Shown here: piece after piece, positions 50,380 to 57,948 of the stretch
Numbering within the stretch: the first letter of the stretch is position 1
How the letters are laid out: the number at the start of each line of letters is the position of its first letter
From: a virus
Virus record (IMG/VR): IMGVR_UViG_3300020439_000004
Coordinates: 44,943-108,942 of that record
Strand: one strand, 5' to 3'
DNA: 64,000 nt
Made by a program: the position numbers and the translations under genes
Notes under the pieces: generated by a model
What the model saw: the letters and a program-made list of their open reading frames with translations, nothing else
What the model was told of the DNA's origin: nothing
Databases searched by the model: none

Positions 50380-50670
50380 ATGAAATATTTACTTTTTAAT
50401 ACAAAACAAGAAGCTCAAAACAGGAGCGCACAAGAAGCACAAGCAAGATGTTGTTCTGGCACTACAAAATATTGGTGGACAGTGAAACAAACTAAAGCGG
50501 GCAAATGGGCTTTATGTATTGATAATCCATATCCAAGGGTAACAGAAGAAACCATAGAATTTGATGGTGAAGAAATGACAGTGCCGACTAACTCTTTAGC
50601 AGGATTAACTCCAACAGAAATATCAAATTTAAAAAATTCTGTCGTCTGGCCTGATGTTCCAACTCTTTAA
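50380..50670 (+). CDS. Small protein downstream of the fibre gene
   Basis: A 96-residue protein 3 nt after the fibre gene. It begins MKYLLFNTKQEAQNRSAQEA and contains KYWWTVKQTKAGKWALCIDN. Small proteins with this kind of sequence commonly follow fibre genes and may be fibre assembly chaperones or baseplate accessory proteins. No named family is certain. Confidence 0.6.
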   Translation: MKYLLFNTKQEAQNRSAQEAQARCCSGTTKYWWTVKQTKAGKWALCIDNPYPRVTEETIEFDGEEMTVPTNSLAGLTPTEISNLKNSVVWPDVPTL

Positions 50671-50713
50671 AAAAAAGTTGATAAATATTATTTAGTGAAT
50701 AATATGTATATAT

Positions 50714-50920
50714 ATGAAAACTATTGAATTCACTGATCAGGAATTGCAGGTTCTCACACAACTTTTGGACATCGCAGTAAAAGCTGGCGGTCTCAATGTT
50801 GCTGAAGCTGCAAGCGTACTCGCAAGGAAAATTTCTCAAGAAATTGAGCAAACTCCTCAATTTGCAGAACCTTCAATCGCTCCCGTAGAGGATGACGAAG
50901 AAGAAAGCGGAGAGGAATAA
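50714..50920 (+). CDS. Small acidic protein with expressed-gene codon bias
   Basis: A 68-residue protein: a helical body (TDQELQVLTQLLDIAVKAGG, NVAEAASVLARKI) followed by a Glu/Asp-rich tail (DDEEESGEE). It uses more C- and G-ending codons (CTC, ATC, GGC) than neighbours, like the capsid gene end at 1-135, so high expression is likely. AT-rich upstream DNA (about 50671-50713) contains TAGTGAATAATATG, partly like the GTGTAA elements. Function unknown. Confidence 0.65.
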   Translation: MKTIEFTDQELQVLTQLLDIAVKAGGLNVAEAASVLARKISQEIEQTPQFAEPSIAPVEDDEEESGEE

Positions 50921-50930
50921 AATATTTCCC

Positions 50931-50957
50931 TTGACGATTACAAAATTGTAATATAAA
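50931..50957 (+). promoter_or_regulatory. Sigma70-like promoter TTGACG ... TATAAA
   Basis: TTGACG at 50931-50936 is followed by TATAAA at 50952-50957 (15-nt spacer) or TAAAGT at 50954-50959 (17-nt spacer). Either would give a nearly leaderless mRNA for the outer-membrane protein. TGTAATATA here also resembles the GTGTAATATACAGT element. Confidence 0.5.
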
Positions 50958-50966
50958 GTTAAGATT

Positions 50967-51644
50967 ATGAAGAAATTTATTCTTACACTACTATTGGGCG
51001 CTATTTTTGGTAGCGCAGCGCATGGGACAACTATTGCAGATTCTTCTGTAGGAGTTGGCTTTTCAGCTTATAACTTCGAAACAAGTAGAGGTTTAGCAGC
51101 TAGAGAAGATGCTCTTGGTTACTCCCTTGATTTAACAGCACCTCTTAACGGCGGAGACCTCTCATTTAATGTCGGTTTGTATGATGTTGATGGAGATTCT
51201 GAAGATTCAGATTATTCTATCACCTATACAAAAGGCATTGAACTATTTGGTCAAAAGCTAGGAGCTACAGCAAGTTTCTCTGGACTTGATTCCACTTTTG
51301 GGGACAGAGATGAAATTGCAGTTGGCTTATCTTACAAGTACTCTCTATTAGATACATCATGGGCAGTTTGGCATGATTTAGATAATGAGTGGTATGGTGT
51401 TGAGATCGGAGCTTCAAGCACTTTTGAGACTCCTATTTCAAGCCTATCAGTAACCCCATTTGTCACTGTTAACCTTGTAGATGAGTATACAGCAGTTGAG
51501 GCTGGTCTTAAAGCAGGTTGGTCTATCACTGATCAATTATCCGTACTCTCTAAGATTTCATATAACAATAATGATTTCGAAGGATCTTCTTTTGAAGTAG
51601 AAGATGAGTGGATTATTGGAGCAGGAATAGGCTTCAAATTCTAA
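50967..51644 (+). CDS. Phage-encoded outer-membrane beta-barrel protein
   Basis: A 225-residue protein with a clear signal peptide (MKKFILTLLLGAIFGSAAHG, cleavage probably after AHG). The rest consists of alternating amphipathic strands with Gly/Tyr turns and ends in IGAGIGFKF: a terminal Phe is the outer-membrane assembly signal. Eight to ten strands would fit. Its own promoter and terminator make it a single-gene unit. Known phage-encoded porins and Omp-like proteins alter host surface receptors and block superinfection; that role is inferred. It also indicates a Gram-negative host. Host-derived origin is possible. Confidence 0.8.
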   Translation: MKKFILTLLLGAIFGSAAHGTTIADSSVGVGFSAYNFETSRGLAAREDALGYSLDLTAPLNGGDLSFNVGLYDVDGDSEDSDYSITYTKGIELFGQKLGATASFSGLDSTFGDRDEIAVGLSYKYSLLDTSWAVWHDLDNEWYGVEIGASSTFETPISSLSVTPFVTVNLVDEYTAVEAGLKAGWSITDQLSVLSKISYNNNDFEGSSFEVEDEWIIGAGIGFKF

Positions 51645-51681
51645 TTTAAATTAATTTTTAATTAGTTTTAATAACAAAATT

Positions 51682-51711
51682 AAAAAGCTCTCCGCAAGGA
51701 GGGCTTTTTTT
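51682..51711 (+). terminator. Rho-independent terminator after the outer-membrane protein gene
   Basis: A 12-bp stem (51682-51693 with 51698-51709, one G-U pair and A/T-rich base) closes a GCAA tetraloop and runs into a T-run. The next GTGTAA element begins directly after it. Confidence 0.93.
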
Positions 51712-51717
51712 GTGTAA
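51712..51717 (+). promoter_or_regulatory. GTGTAA motif before the holin gene
   Basis: GTGTAA starts one base after the terminator T-run and ends 9 nt before the ATG at 51727. Because transcription must restart after the terminator, this is one of the best cases for the motif being a promoter element. Confidence 0.6.
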
Positions 51718-51726
51718 GTACTTTCA

Positions 51727-52044
51727 ATGGAACCAGAAAAATCCTTGTTAAAAGAATTCCTTCAGGGTGGATGGCTAGTCCCTTTGATTGGAGCCGCCGC
51801 CATGTTTGCTAGACTTTTGTCTGCAAATAACGAGTTAAGCTTAAAACAACAATTTAAAAGAATCCTTACAGCCGCTATCGCTTCAGGTATTGCTTGGTTT
51901 GTTCTAGAGCAAACGGATGTATCTTCTCTTACTAAAGCTATAACTTATGGAATAATAGGTGTTGTTAGTCCTGAAGTTATAGGAGGTATAGTTAGATTGG
52001 GTCAGAAGTTTGAGACTAGTCCTTGGAAATTTTTTAAAAAATGA
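51727..52044 (+). CDS. Holin
   Basis: A 105-residue membrane protein with three likely membrane segments: GWLVPLIGAAAMFARLL (about 15-31), ILTAAIASGIAWFVLEQ (about 46-62) and AITYGIIGVVSPEVIGGIV (about 71-89), and a basic C-terminus (KFETSPWKFFKK). Size, topology and its place two genes before the endolysin fit a phage holin that opens the inner membrane at lysis time. It overlaps the next small membrane gene by ATGA. Confidence 0.75.
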   Translation: MEPEKSLLKEFLQGGWLVPLIGAAAMFARLLSANNELSLKQQFKRILTAAIASGIAWFVLEQTDVSSLTKAITYGIIGVVSPEVIGGIVRLGQKFETSPWKFFKK

Positions 52045-52286
52045 AATCTAAGTATATAATATTTTGCATATTAGGTATAGTAGCAGCATTTGCTGCTCAA
52101 TTTCTTTCTATCTACAATGAATTACATGGCTTATTATTACATGGATATAAAACAGAATTATCTGTTGATGATATGAAACATTTGCTTGATGAAAACATGT
52201 ATAATTTTAAATCTTCTATAACAAAAATGTTGGCGTTGCTTTTTGTTATAGGTATTTGCGCGTCGTTTAAGAAAAAATGTTACTAA
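52041..52286 (+). CDS. Small membrane protein in the lysis cassette
   Basis: An 81-residue protein with two membrane segments, YIIFCILGIVAAFAAQFL (about 5-22) and MLALLFVIGICASF (about 62-75), separated by a hydrophilic loop of about 35 residues. It lies between the holin and endolysin genes, so an antiholin, second holin or membrane anchor is likely. No family recognised. It is coupled by ATGA and ends one base before the endolysin ATG. Confidence 0.6.
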   Translation: MKSKYIIFCILGIVAAFAAQFLSIYNELHGLLLHGYKTELSVDDMKHLLDENMYNFKSSITKMLALLFVIGICASFKKKCY

Positions 52287-52287
52287 A

Positions 52288-52908
52288 ATGAATTTTAAAG
52301 GTAAAAAAGAAGTAGTTAAAGCTGTACAAAAACTATTGGGCGTTTCTGCTGATGGGGCTGATGGTCCTGTAACTTGGAATGCTATTTTAGCAAAGTTATC
52401 CACAAAGAATGCTCCAGTGCCAGATGGTGATATACCTCAAAAAATGGTTTCATTAGCTAGAGAAGAAATAGGAGTTTCTGAAGTTGATGGGAGTAACTGC
52501 GGGCCAAGGGTGGATGAATACAAAGCGGCTACTTGGCTTGATCCAGATAAAGGTTGGCCATGGTGTGCTGCTTTTATTTGTTGGCTAGTCAGAGAGGCAA
52601 TTGAAGGTGAGGATGTAAAGTTTAAAAGACCAAGAACTGCTGGTGCTTGGGATTTTGAGAATTGGGCTAAACAGCAAGTTTCAAATGGTATAGATCTTCG
52701 CAAACCAACAAATGGAAACATTAAAGCTGGAGATATAGTTGTATTTACTTTTTCTCATATAGGTATAGCTGTCAAAGATATAGACTCAAGTGGTTATGTA
52801 GTAACTATAGAGGGAAATACAAATGGCGCTGGAAGCAGAGAAGGTGGATCTGTCTTAGAGAAGAAGCGCCATGTTTCTAAAATAAGAAGCAGAATAAGAA
52901 TTCTTTAA
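52288..52908 (+). CDS. Endolysin: peptidoglycan-binding plus CHAP amidase/peptidase
   Basis: A 206-residue lysin. Residues 1-45 form a short peptidoglycan-binding-like helix domain (KKEVVKAVQKLLGVSADGAD, GPVTWNAI). Residues about 50-205 form a CHAP (cysteine, histidine-dependent amidohydrolase/peptidase) domain: catalytic Cys in GWPWCAAFICWLVREA, His in TFSHIGIAV, and Glu/Asn in IEGNTNGA. No signal peptide is present, so export depends on the holin. It cuts the cell wall to release progeny. Confidence 0.88.
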   Translation: MNFKGKKEVVKAVQKLLGVSADGADGPVTWNAILAKLSTKNAPVPDGDIPQKMVSLAREEIGVSEVDGSNCGPRVDEYKAATWLDPDKGWPWCAAFICWLVREAIEGEDVKFKRPRTAGAWDFENWAKQQVSNGIDLRKPTNGNIKAGDIVVFTFSHIGIAVKDIDSSGYVVTIEGNTNGAGSREGGSVLEKKRHVSKIRSRIRIL

Positions 52909-52951
52909 TATTTTGTTGCTTTATTTTCTTTTTACGTTATTTCTTTTTTAA

Positions 52952-53248
52952 ATGAAAGATGTACCTATAAAAGTTGATAGAAATGAAATATTTAATTTTG
53001 TAGTTGGTAAGTCTATTTTTGACCCTATAGAAAAATGCATAGACCCTACTAGGTATGAAGTCTTTGATACTTTCATCTATGATAATGAAACTGACAGAAA
53101 GTATGTACAAGGGCCAGTTTACAATAGATTTTGCTGGGAAGTGACTAAACTAAAAAACTTATCAGAAAATATGACAGGTGCAGAAATTATAAGAATTTGC
53201 GAAGAATTAGAGGAAATAGCCCCCAAACTTGTCAATCTTGAGAAATAA
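52952..53248 (+). CDS. Hypothetical protein after the endolysin
   Basis: A 98-residue acidic protein (MKDVPIKVDRNEIFNFVVGK, with CIDPTRYEVFDTFIYD and a helical C-terminus EIIRICEELEEIAPK). No signal peptide or membrane segment. No recognised family. It may belong to the lysis transcript or to a separate unit; no promoter was recognised in the 43-nt gap before it. Confidence 0.6.
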   Translation: MKDVPIKVDRNEIFNFVVGKSIFDPIEKCIDPTRYEVFDTFIYDNETDRKYVQGPVYNRFCWEVTKLKNLSENMTGAEIIRICEELEEIAPKLVNLEK

Positions 53249-53265
53249 TTCCCCGTTGTGGTTCT

Positions 53266-53293
53266 TTGTGTAATATATTGTATAACCTATAAT
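53266..53293 (+). promoter_or_regulatory. Promoter with GTGTAA and TATAAT
   Basis: TTGTGT (53266-53271) overlaps GTGTAA (53268-53273) and lies 16 nt before a perfect TATAAT (53288-53293). The ATG is 5 nt past the -10 box. Both signal types therefore precede one gene, leaving open which one is used. Confidence 0.55.
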
Positions 53294-53298
53294 ATATT

Positions 53299-53487
53299 AT
53301 GGAAGTAATTCTCAAATTAATTGAAGACAATCCTTGGTTCGGTGTTCTTACCGCCGCAATCGCTTTAGCATCTGCAATTACAGCAGCAACTCCTACACCC
53401 AAAAAAGGTACTATTTGGGCTAAAATCTACGCTCTTATTGATTGGGCTGCGATTAACATAGGAAAAGCTAAAGATAAAGGGGAATAA
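53299..53487 (+). CDS. Small holin-like membrane protein
   Basis: A 62-residue protein with one strong membrane segment, NPWFGVLTAAIALASAITAA (about 11-30), then TPTPKKGTIWAKIYALIDWA and a basic end. This closely resembles short phage proteins annotated as holins (hydrophobic helix, T-x-T-x-x-K-K, amphipathic second helix). It may be a second holin or control the one at 51727. It has its own promoter-like signals. Confidence 0.6.
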   Translation: MEVILKLIEDNPWFGVLTAAIALASAITAATPTPKKGTIWAKIYALIDWAAINIGKAKDKGE

Positions 53488-53490
53488 TCC

Positions 53491-53518
53491 TTGAATAATC
53501 TTTGTGATAGGCTATAAT
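53491..53518 (+). promoter_or_regulatory. Sigma70 promoter TTGAAT-N16-TATAAT
   Basis: TTGAAT at 53491-53496 and a perfect TATAAT at 53513-53518 are 16 nt apart. The next ATG (53526) is 7 nt past the -10 box, so the heptose operon mRNA would be leaderless. Confidence 0.65.
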
Positions 53519-53525
53519 ACTCTTA

Positions 53526-53900
53526 ATGAGTATGCAGCCTATTTTTAGCCGATTAGAAGTTCACCCCAAGGGTTGGGGAGAAGAGCTTTGGATTACCAAC
53601 AATTATAAATATTGTGGTAAAATTTTACGTTTTAAACAGGGGTCTTCCTTCTCAATGCATTATCACATTCAGAAGGAAGAAACTTGGTGTGTCACTAGAG
53701 GTAAACTAAAGTTAGAATATTTTAATTTAGAGACTTCTGAACGCCTTGAAAAAGAATTAGTAGAAGGCGACACTGTTCATTTAAAACCTTGCATCCCGCA
53801 CAAGTTGACAGCATTAGAAGATTCAGATGTCTTTGAAGTCAGCACTCAACATTTCAATGAGGACTCTTATAGAGTAGAAAAAGGCTCATCGCAGAAATGA
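53526..53900 (+). CDS. Cupin-domain protein of the heptose operon
   Basis: A 124-residue single-domain cupin. Motifs: GWGEELWITNNYKYCGKILR, then FSMHYHIQKEETWCVTRG (G(X)5HXH(X)3-4E(X)6G pattern) and VHLKPCIPHKLTALED (second motif). Small cupins of this type resemble sugar-phosphate isomerases and often sit in nucleotide-sugar operons. Here it leads the HldA-HldC-HAD operon and overlaps HldA by ATGA, so a step in heptose supply (for example an isomerase activity) is possible. Substrate cannot be read from sequence. Confidence 0.7.
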   Translation: MSMQPIFSRLEVHPKGWGEELWITNNYKYCGKILRFKQGSSFSMHYHIQKEETWCVTRGKLKLEYFNLETSERLEKELVEGDTVHLKPCIPHKLTALEDSDVFEVSTQHFNEDSYRVEKGSSQK

Positions 53901-54643
53901 AGTTTTTAGTTATAGGTGAAACTTGCAAAGACGAGTTTTGCTATGGCAAAGCTAATCGTTTGTGTCCAGAAGCTCCTGTTCCTGTATTTATACCAGATCA
54001 TAATACAAGCAACTTAGGTATGGCGGCTAATGTTTATGAAAATATGCGGGCTATAGATAACGAGACTCATAAAGATATACCTTTTAAAAATGACATAGCA
54101 TTAAGTACTAATTACTGCGTTGGTTCTAAAACTAGATATATTGACATAGAATCAAATCAAATGTTTTTAAGGGTTGATACAGATAAGTATGAACCTTGTG
54201 ACAAACTGCCAGAAAACATAGAATCATTTGATGCTGTTATTGTTTCAGATTATAACAAAGGATATTTAACAGACTCGCAGTTAAGAGAGATTGCGAGTAG
54301 AAGCAAATTAAGTTTTTTAGATACTAAAAAACAATACAATCAAGAATGGGCTAATTTGTTTACTTTTATTAAGATAAACGATAAAGAGTACAAGGAGAAT
54401 GGTTGGACACATCAAGGAGAGAATTTAATAATCACAAAAGGTTCAAAGGGTTGTTGGTACAATAATAAAGATTATAAACTTAGCAAACCTTCAGAAGTTA
54501 GAGATGTTTCAGGCGCAGGAGATACATTTTTAGCTGCATTTGCTTATTCATATACAGCCACCAAAGATGTTGAATGCTCAATAATATATGCCCAAGATTG
54601 TTGTCAAAGAGTAATTAAAAAGAAAGGTGTTGCTACAATATGA
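53897..54643 (+). CDS. hldA: D-glycero-beta-D-manno-heptose 7-phosphate kinase (HldA type)
   Basis: A 248-residue PfkB-family kinase corresponding to the N-terminal half of HldE. It has RLCPEAPVPVFIP (family R-x-x-P-E-A-P-V-P), NLGMAANVYENM (family G-G-A-x-N-V), VIVSDYNKGYLT, and the catalytic/anion-hole DVSGAGDTFLAAFAY (about 207-221). The full kinase domain of E. coli HldE is about 310 residues; this one is compact, with the lid region shortened. It would phosphorylate heptose-7-phosphate at C1. Overlaps the adenylyltransferase gene by ATGA. Confidence 0.8.
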   Translation: MKFLVIGETCKDEFCYGKANRLCPEAPVPVFIPDHNTSNLGMAANVYENMRAIDNETHKDIPFKNDIALSTNYCVGSKTRYIDIESNQMFLRVDTDKYEPCDKLPENIESFDAVIVSDYNKGYLTDSQLREIASRSKLSFLDTKKQYNQEWANLFTFIKINDKEYKENGWTHQGENLIITKGSKGCWYNNKDYKLSKPSEVRDVSGAGDTFLAAFAYSYTATKDVECSIIYAQDCCQRVIKKKGVATI

Positions 54644-55134
54644 AACATAAAAAAATAATGTCTTTTGACGAGATTAAACAAGAGAGACTTTTTGCAAAGC
54701 AATTAGAAGATGCTGGTATAAAAAAGTTTTTTATATTTACTAATGGATGTTTTGATTTATTTCATGCTGGACATGCTAGCTTACTCAATGCTATGAAAAA
54801 TGCCTGTAGCTTAAATTCAAAGTTGGTTGTTGGCATAAATGGAGATGCGAGCGTTAAATCCATAAAAGGTAAGGATAGACCGATAATACCAGCAAAACAA
54901 AGAGCTTATACAGTAGCCTGTCATGAAGCTGTTGATTATGTTTTTATTTTCAATACTAAAACTGTATCAAAACAACTAAAAGAACTTCAGCCAGATTTTT
55001 GGTGCAAAGGCGGCGATTATGATGAAGATTCTTTAAATAAATCAGAGCTAAAAGCAAAAGGCAATGCTATATTAAAAGTTATACCATTTATAGAAAACAT
55101 AAGCACTAGTGATATTATTAAAAAAATAAAATGA
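54640..55134 (+). CDS. hldC: D-glycero-beta-D-manno-heptose 1-phosphate adenylyltransferase (HldC type)
   Basis: A 164-residue nucleotidyltransferase corresponding to the C-terminal half of HldE. Motifs: FTNGCFDLFHAGHASLL (HxGH), VVGINGDASVKSIKGKDRPI, PAKQRAYTVACHEAVDYV and KGGDYDED; the C-terminus VIPFIENISTSDIIKKI matches the family ISTSxII ending. It would attach AMP to heptose-1-phosphate. In E. coli kinase and transferase are one protein; here they are separate, coupled genes, as in some other bacteria. Confidence 0.85.
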   Translation: MKHKKIMSFDEIKQERLFAKQLEDAGIKKFFIFTNGCFDLFHAGHASLLNAMKNACSLNSKLVVGINGDASVKSIKGKDRPIIPAKQRAYTVACHEAVDYVFIFNTKTVSKQLKELQPDFWCKGGDYDEDSLNKSELKAKGNAILKVIPFIENISTSDIIKKIK

Positions 55135-55469
55135 AATATATTGTAGACATTGATGGCACAATTTGCACACATGACAGTCCAGATACCCCTTATGAGCAAG
55201 CAAGGCCAATAAAAGATAGAATACATTTTTTTAATCAATTATTTGATGCTGGTCATGAAATAGTTTATTGGACTGCTAGAGGGGGAAATAGCGGTAAAGA
55301 TCATTCAGCTTTAACTAAAAAACAGCTTGATGAATGGGGTGTTAAAAGAACAAAACTAATGATGGGGAAACCTCCATATGATTATTGGATTGATGATAAA
55401 GCTTATAATGTAAAAGATTTTTTTATGACTGATACAACAACAGGAAAAACAGAAACAATTACATTATGA
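55131..55469 (+). CDS. HAD-family phosphatase
   Basis: A 112-residue HAD-superfamily protein. Motif I VDIDGTICTH (D-x-D-G-T), motif II VYWTARGG (S/T), Lys region KRTKLMMGKPPYDY, and motif IV WIDDKAYN (D-D). It resembles small capsule/sugar-phosphate HAD phosphatases. Because it is coupled to HldA and HldC by overlap, it may replace GmhB (heptose-1,7-bisphosphate 7-phosphatase), the step between them; GmhB proper is larger and carries a zinc site. The match to the pathway is inference; the HAD fold is well supported. Confidence 0.8.
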   Translation: MKYIVDIDGTICTHDSPDTPYEQARPIKDRIHFFNQLFDAGHEIVYWTARGGNSGKDHSALTKKQLDEWGVKRTKLMMGKPPYDYWIDDKAYNVKDFFMTDTTTGKTETITL

Positions 55470-56002
55470 TATCTAATAAAGCTAAAAGCTTATCTTCAGC
55501 AGGTCACATAACTCAGTCTTTTAAAGCGGGTACGGAGGGTCAGCAAAGGTTCTATGACTCTTGTAGAGCTTTAAATAAAGATATAAAGAAAACCTCAAAA
55601 GCTGATGATATTGGTAATCACACGGACTTTGTTGTAGATGGTCAGACTTTTGATGTTAAAGGTTTAAAAAAGACGCAAAAAGAGGGCAAAATTATACTAG
55701 AGATAAAAAATGTCCAAGGTAAAATGGGCTGGTGCAATCACGAGCTAAAACCTGAGTGGATAGCTTTTGATTTTGGTGCGTTTTTCCTTTGTGTTCGAAA
55801 TACTCATCTGAGAGAGTTAGCAGAAAATAAATGCGATTGGACTGATGAAGTGTCTAAAATCAATAATGCTTTATATAAAGGTTATACTAGAAAAGATAGG
55901 AAAGATTTAATGACAGTTGTAACACTTTTTGATGTTTTAAATACATGCGAGCATTGGTTTTTACCTTATCAGGAATATCGTTCCCCAATGGAGCTTTTGT
56001 AG
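55466..56002 (+). CDS. Putative PD-(D/E)XK nuclease-like protein
   Basis: A 178-residue protein. Central part: HTDFVVDGQTFDVKGLKK (Asp, then D-x-K) and IILEIKNVQGKMGW (E-x-K), followed by AFDFGAFFLCV. These are the order and spacing of a restriction-endonuclease-like fold, but I cannot confirm the active site. The N-terminus GHITQSFKAGTEGQQRFYDS looks helical. It is coupled to the HAD gene by ATGA, so it is transcribed with the heptose genes though its function differs. Confidence 0.45.
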   Translation: MISNKAKSLSSAGHITQSFKAGTEGQQRFYDSCRALNKDIKKTSKADDIGNHTDFVVDGQTFDVKGLKKTQKEGKIILEIKNVQGKMGWCNHELKPEWIAFDFGAFFLCVRNTHLRELAENKCDWTDEVSKINNALYKGYTRKDRKDLMTVVTLFDVLNTCEHWFLPYQEYRSPMELL

Positions 56003-56007
56003 TGTAA
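56002..56007 (+). promoter_or_regulatory. GTGTAA motif before the large lysine-rich protein
   Basis: GTGTAA overlaps the last base of the upstream stop codon and ends 23 nt before the ATG at 56031. An AT-rich stretch with TATATA repeats lies between, which may provide a -10 box about 16-18 nt from the motif. Confidence 0.45.
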
Positions 56008-56030
56008 AAGCAATAAAATATATATATATT

Positions 56031-57608
56031 ATGCCGCTTCCAGTACCTAAGAACAATGAGAAAAAGAGCGACTTTATGAGTCGTTGTGTTACAAGCTTAA
56101 CAGAAAAAGAAGAATTCAACGACAATAAACAGAGAGTTGCTGTTTGTATGAACATTTTCAGCGATTCTGAGTCGAAAGCATCTGTTGTTACTGGAGAAGG
56201 AGAAGATAAAAAACTTTTCTTTTCTGAGGCTGCAAACGAAAATAAAACTTTAAACAAGCCCTTTAGAACTCCTAAAGGTCCAAAGAAGTTTTCAGTCTAT
56301 GTAAAAAATAAAAAAGGAAACGTCGTTAAAGTTAATTTTGGAGATCCAAACATGGAGATTAAAAGAGACGATCCTAAAAGAAGAAAAGCATTTAGAGATA
56401 GACATAGTTGCGATACAGCTAAAGATAAAACAACTCCTAGATATTGGTCATGTAAAATGTGGAGTGCTAGAAGCGTCACTAATATAACTAAGGGATCAGA
56501 GGAATATGAGTGGGATGGAGAAACACTATTTGACCATGACGAGCTTTTGTCTGCTTGTCCATCATTAGCTTATGTTGATGAAATAACAGAGGAATCAGAA
56601 GCAGCAAAACGTCGTGGTCCTAAAAGCGGAGCGCAGACACCAGCAGAGCCAAGTGAAAGAAGAAAAGGTTCTAAAAGAAATCCAAAAGGTAGTGCTAAAA
56701 AAGGTGGTGGCAAAATCACATTTAGTGAAAAGACAACTAATGCACTAAAAGAAAAAGTAAAGGCTCACAATGCTAAATATTCCAAGAAGGTGACTTTAGG
56801 TCAGTTGAAGCGTGTTTATAGGCGTGGTGCTGGAGCTTTCAGCACATCTCATAGACCAAATATGAGTAGACATGGCTGGGCTATGGCTAGAGTAAATACA
56901 TTTCTTAAAATGATGAGAGGTGGAAAGGTAAAAGAGTCATACAGAAAAGCTGATCAAGATATAGCTAAAGCAGCTTACAAAGATAAAAAAGTTTATGGCA
57001 TGGACATGGATGATAAAGAAAAGACCATGTTTAAATCCTATATGAGTCATTGTATGATGACTGATGGTGAGCTTGTCGATACAAAGGGCATGGACATGGA
57101 TAAAACAATGTCTACTTGTGCAGTTCAGTACAAGAAAGATAGAGCCATGCTTATGGAAGAGAACGAGGGCAAGCTAACCGAAAAACAAAAAAGTTTACCT
57201 AGCTGGCTTCAGAAAGAGATTCTAAAAAAACAAAAACAAAAAGAAAGTAAAGCTGCTCATCACGAAAAGAAGAAAAAATCTTATGGCGCTCCTGATGTTA
57301 TGAAGCATTACTTTGAGACTAAGGAAGAAGCTGAAAAAGATGCAGAGAAGATGGGTTTGAAAGGTATTCACACTCATAAAACTGATGATGGAAAGACTTT
57401 GTATATGGCAGGTCCAAATCATGAGGCGTTTATGAAGCGTCATAATGAGATTTTAAAAGAGAAAGAAAAGTCTGATAGTAGTCTTTGGGAGAATATCAGA
57501 AAGAAAAAAGAGCGTATTAAAAGCGGTTCTGGAGAAAAAATGAGAAAAAAAGGCGATAAGGGCGCTCCTACACCAGAGCAAATGAGGAGGGCTAAAGGTG
57601 ATGGCTGA
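56031..57608 (+). CDS. Large lysine-rich multi-domain protein, possibly virion-associated
   Basis: A 525-residue, very basic protein. N-terminal motif MPLPVPKNNEKKSDFMSRCV with QRVAVCMNIF (residues 1-42) recurs, as far as I recall, at the N-termini of marine phage virion or prohead proteins. A second domain (about 75-150) has FRTPKGPKKFSVYVKNKKGN and HSCDTAKDKTTPRYWSCKMW. A third (about 225-320) has LGQLKRVYRRGAGAFSTSHR and GWAMARVNTFLKMMRGGK. The rest is Lys-rich and helical. I cannot assign a function; DNA-binding or capsid-interior protein is plausible. Confidence 0.6.
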   Translation: MPLPVPKNNEKKSDFMSRCVTSLTEKEEFNDNKQRVAVCMNIFSDSESKASVVTGEGEDKKLFFSEAANENKTLNKPFRTPKGPKKFSVYVKNKKGNVVKVNFGDPNMEIKRDDPKRRKAFRDRHSCDTAKDKTTPRYWSCKMWSARSVTNITKGSEEYEWDGETLFDHDELLSACPSLAYVDEITEESEAAKRRGPKSGAQTPAEPSERRKGSKRNPKGSAKKGGGKITFSEKTTNALKEKVKAHNAKYSKKVTLGQLKRVYRRGAGAFSTSHRPNMSRHGWAMARVNTFLKMMRGGKVKESYRKADQDIAKAAYKDKKVYGMDMDDKEKTMFKSYMSHCMMTDGELVDTKGMDMDKTMSTCAVQYKKDRAMLMEENEGKLTEKQKSLPSWLQKEILKKQKQKESKAAHHEKKKKSYGAPDVMKHYFETKEEAEKDAEKMGLKGIHTHKTDDGKTLYMAGPNHEAFMKRHNEILKEKEKSDSSLWENIRKKKERIKSGSGEKMRKKGDKGAPTPEQMRRAKGDG

Positions 57609-57936
57609 TCAGCCTAGGCGGGGTGTAGATAGTAAATTTTTAATTTCTTTATTAACAGGCTTGGCTTTACAAGCGGCTGGAGTTATTTGGTGGGCAAGCA
57701 ATTTGCAGAGTGCTGTACAACATAATGATTTCCAAATTCAAATGATTGGCAAAGATGTTGAGAAACATGCTATTTTTGTTCGTGATTGGCCAGCAGGGAA
57801 GTGGGGTAGCGGATCTTTACCTGACGATGTTAAGCAAAATTTAAAAATTTCTATGCTTGAGCTTGATGTAGAGAAAATAATGGAAAAGCTCTATAATGGT
57901 ACTCCTCCAGCAAGAAGTAATAAATCTACTAATTAA
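57601..57936 (+). CDS. Single-pass membrane protein
   Basis: A 111-residue protein with one membrane segment near the N-terminus, FLISLLTGLALQAAGVIWWA (about 13-32), then a periplasmic or cytoplasmic domain with helical segments (QNLKISMLELDVEKIMEKL). The ATG at 57601 is chosen over a GTG one codon earlier; it overlaps the upstream stop by 8 nt. Possibly a holin-like, spanin-like or structural membrane protein; no family assigned. Confidence 0.65.
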   Translation: MADQPRRGVDSKFLISLLTGLALQAAGVIWWASNLQSAVQHNDFQIQMIGKDVEKHAIFVRDWPAGKWGSGSLPDDVKQNLKISMLELDVEKIMEKLYNGTPPARSNKSTN

Positions 57937-57948
57937 AATTAATTTTAA

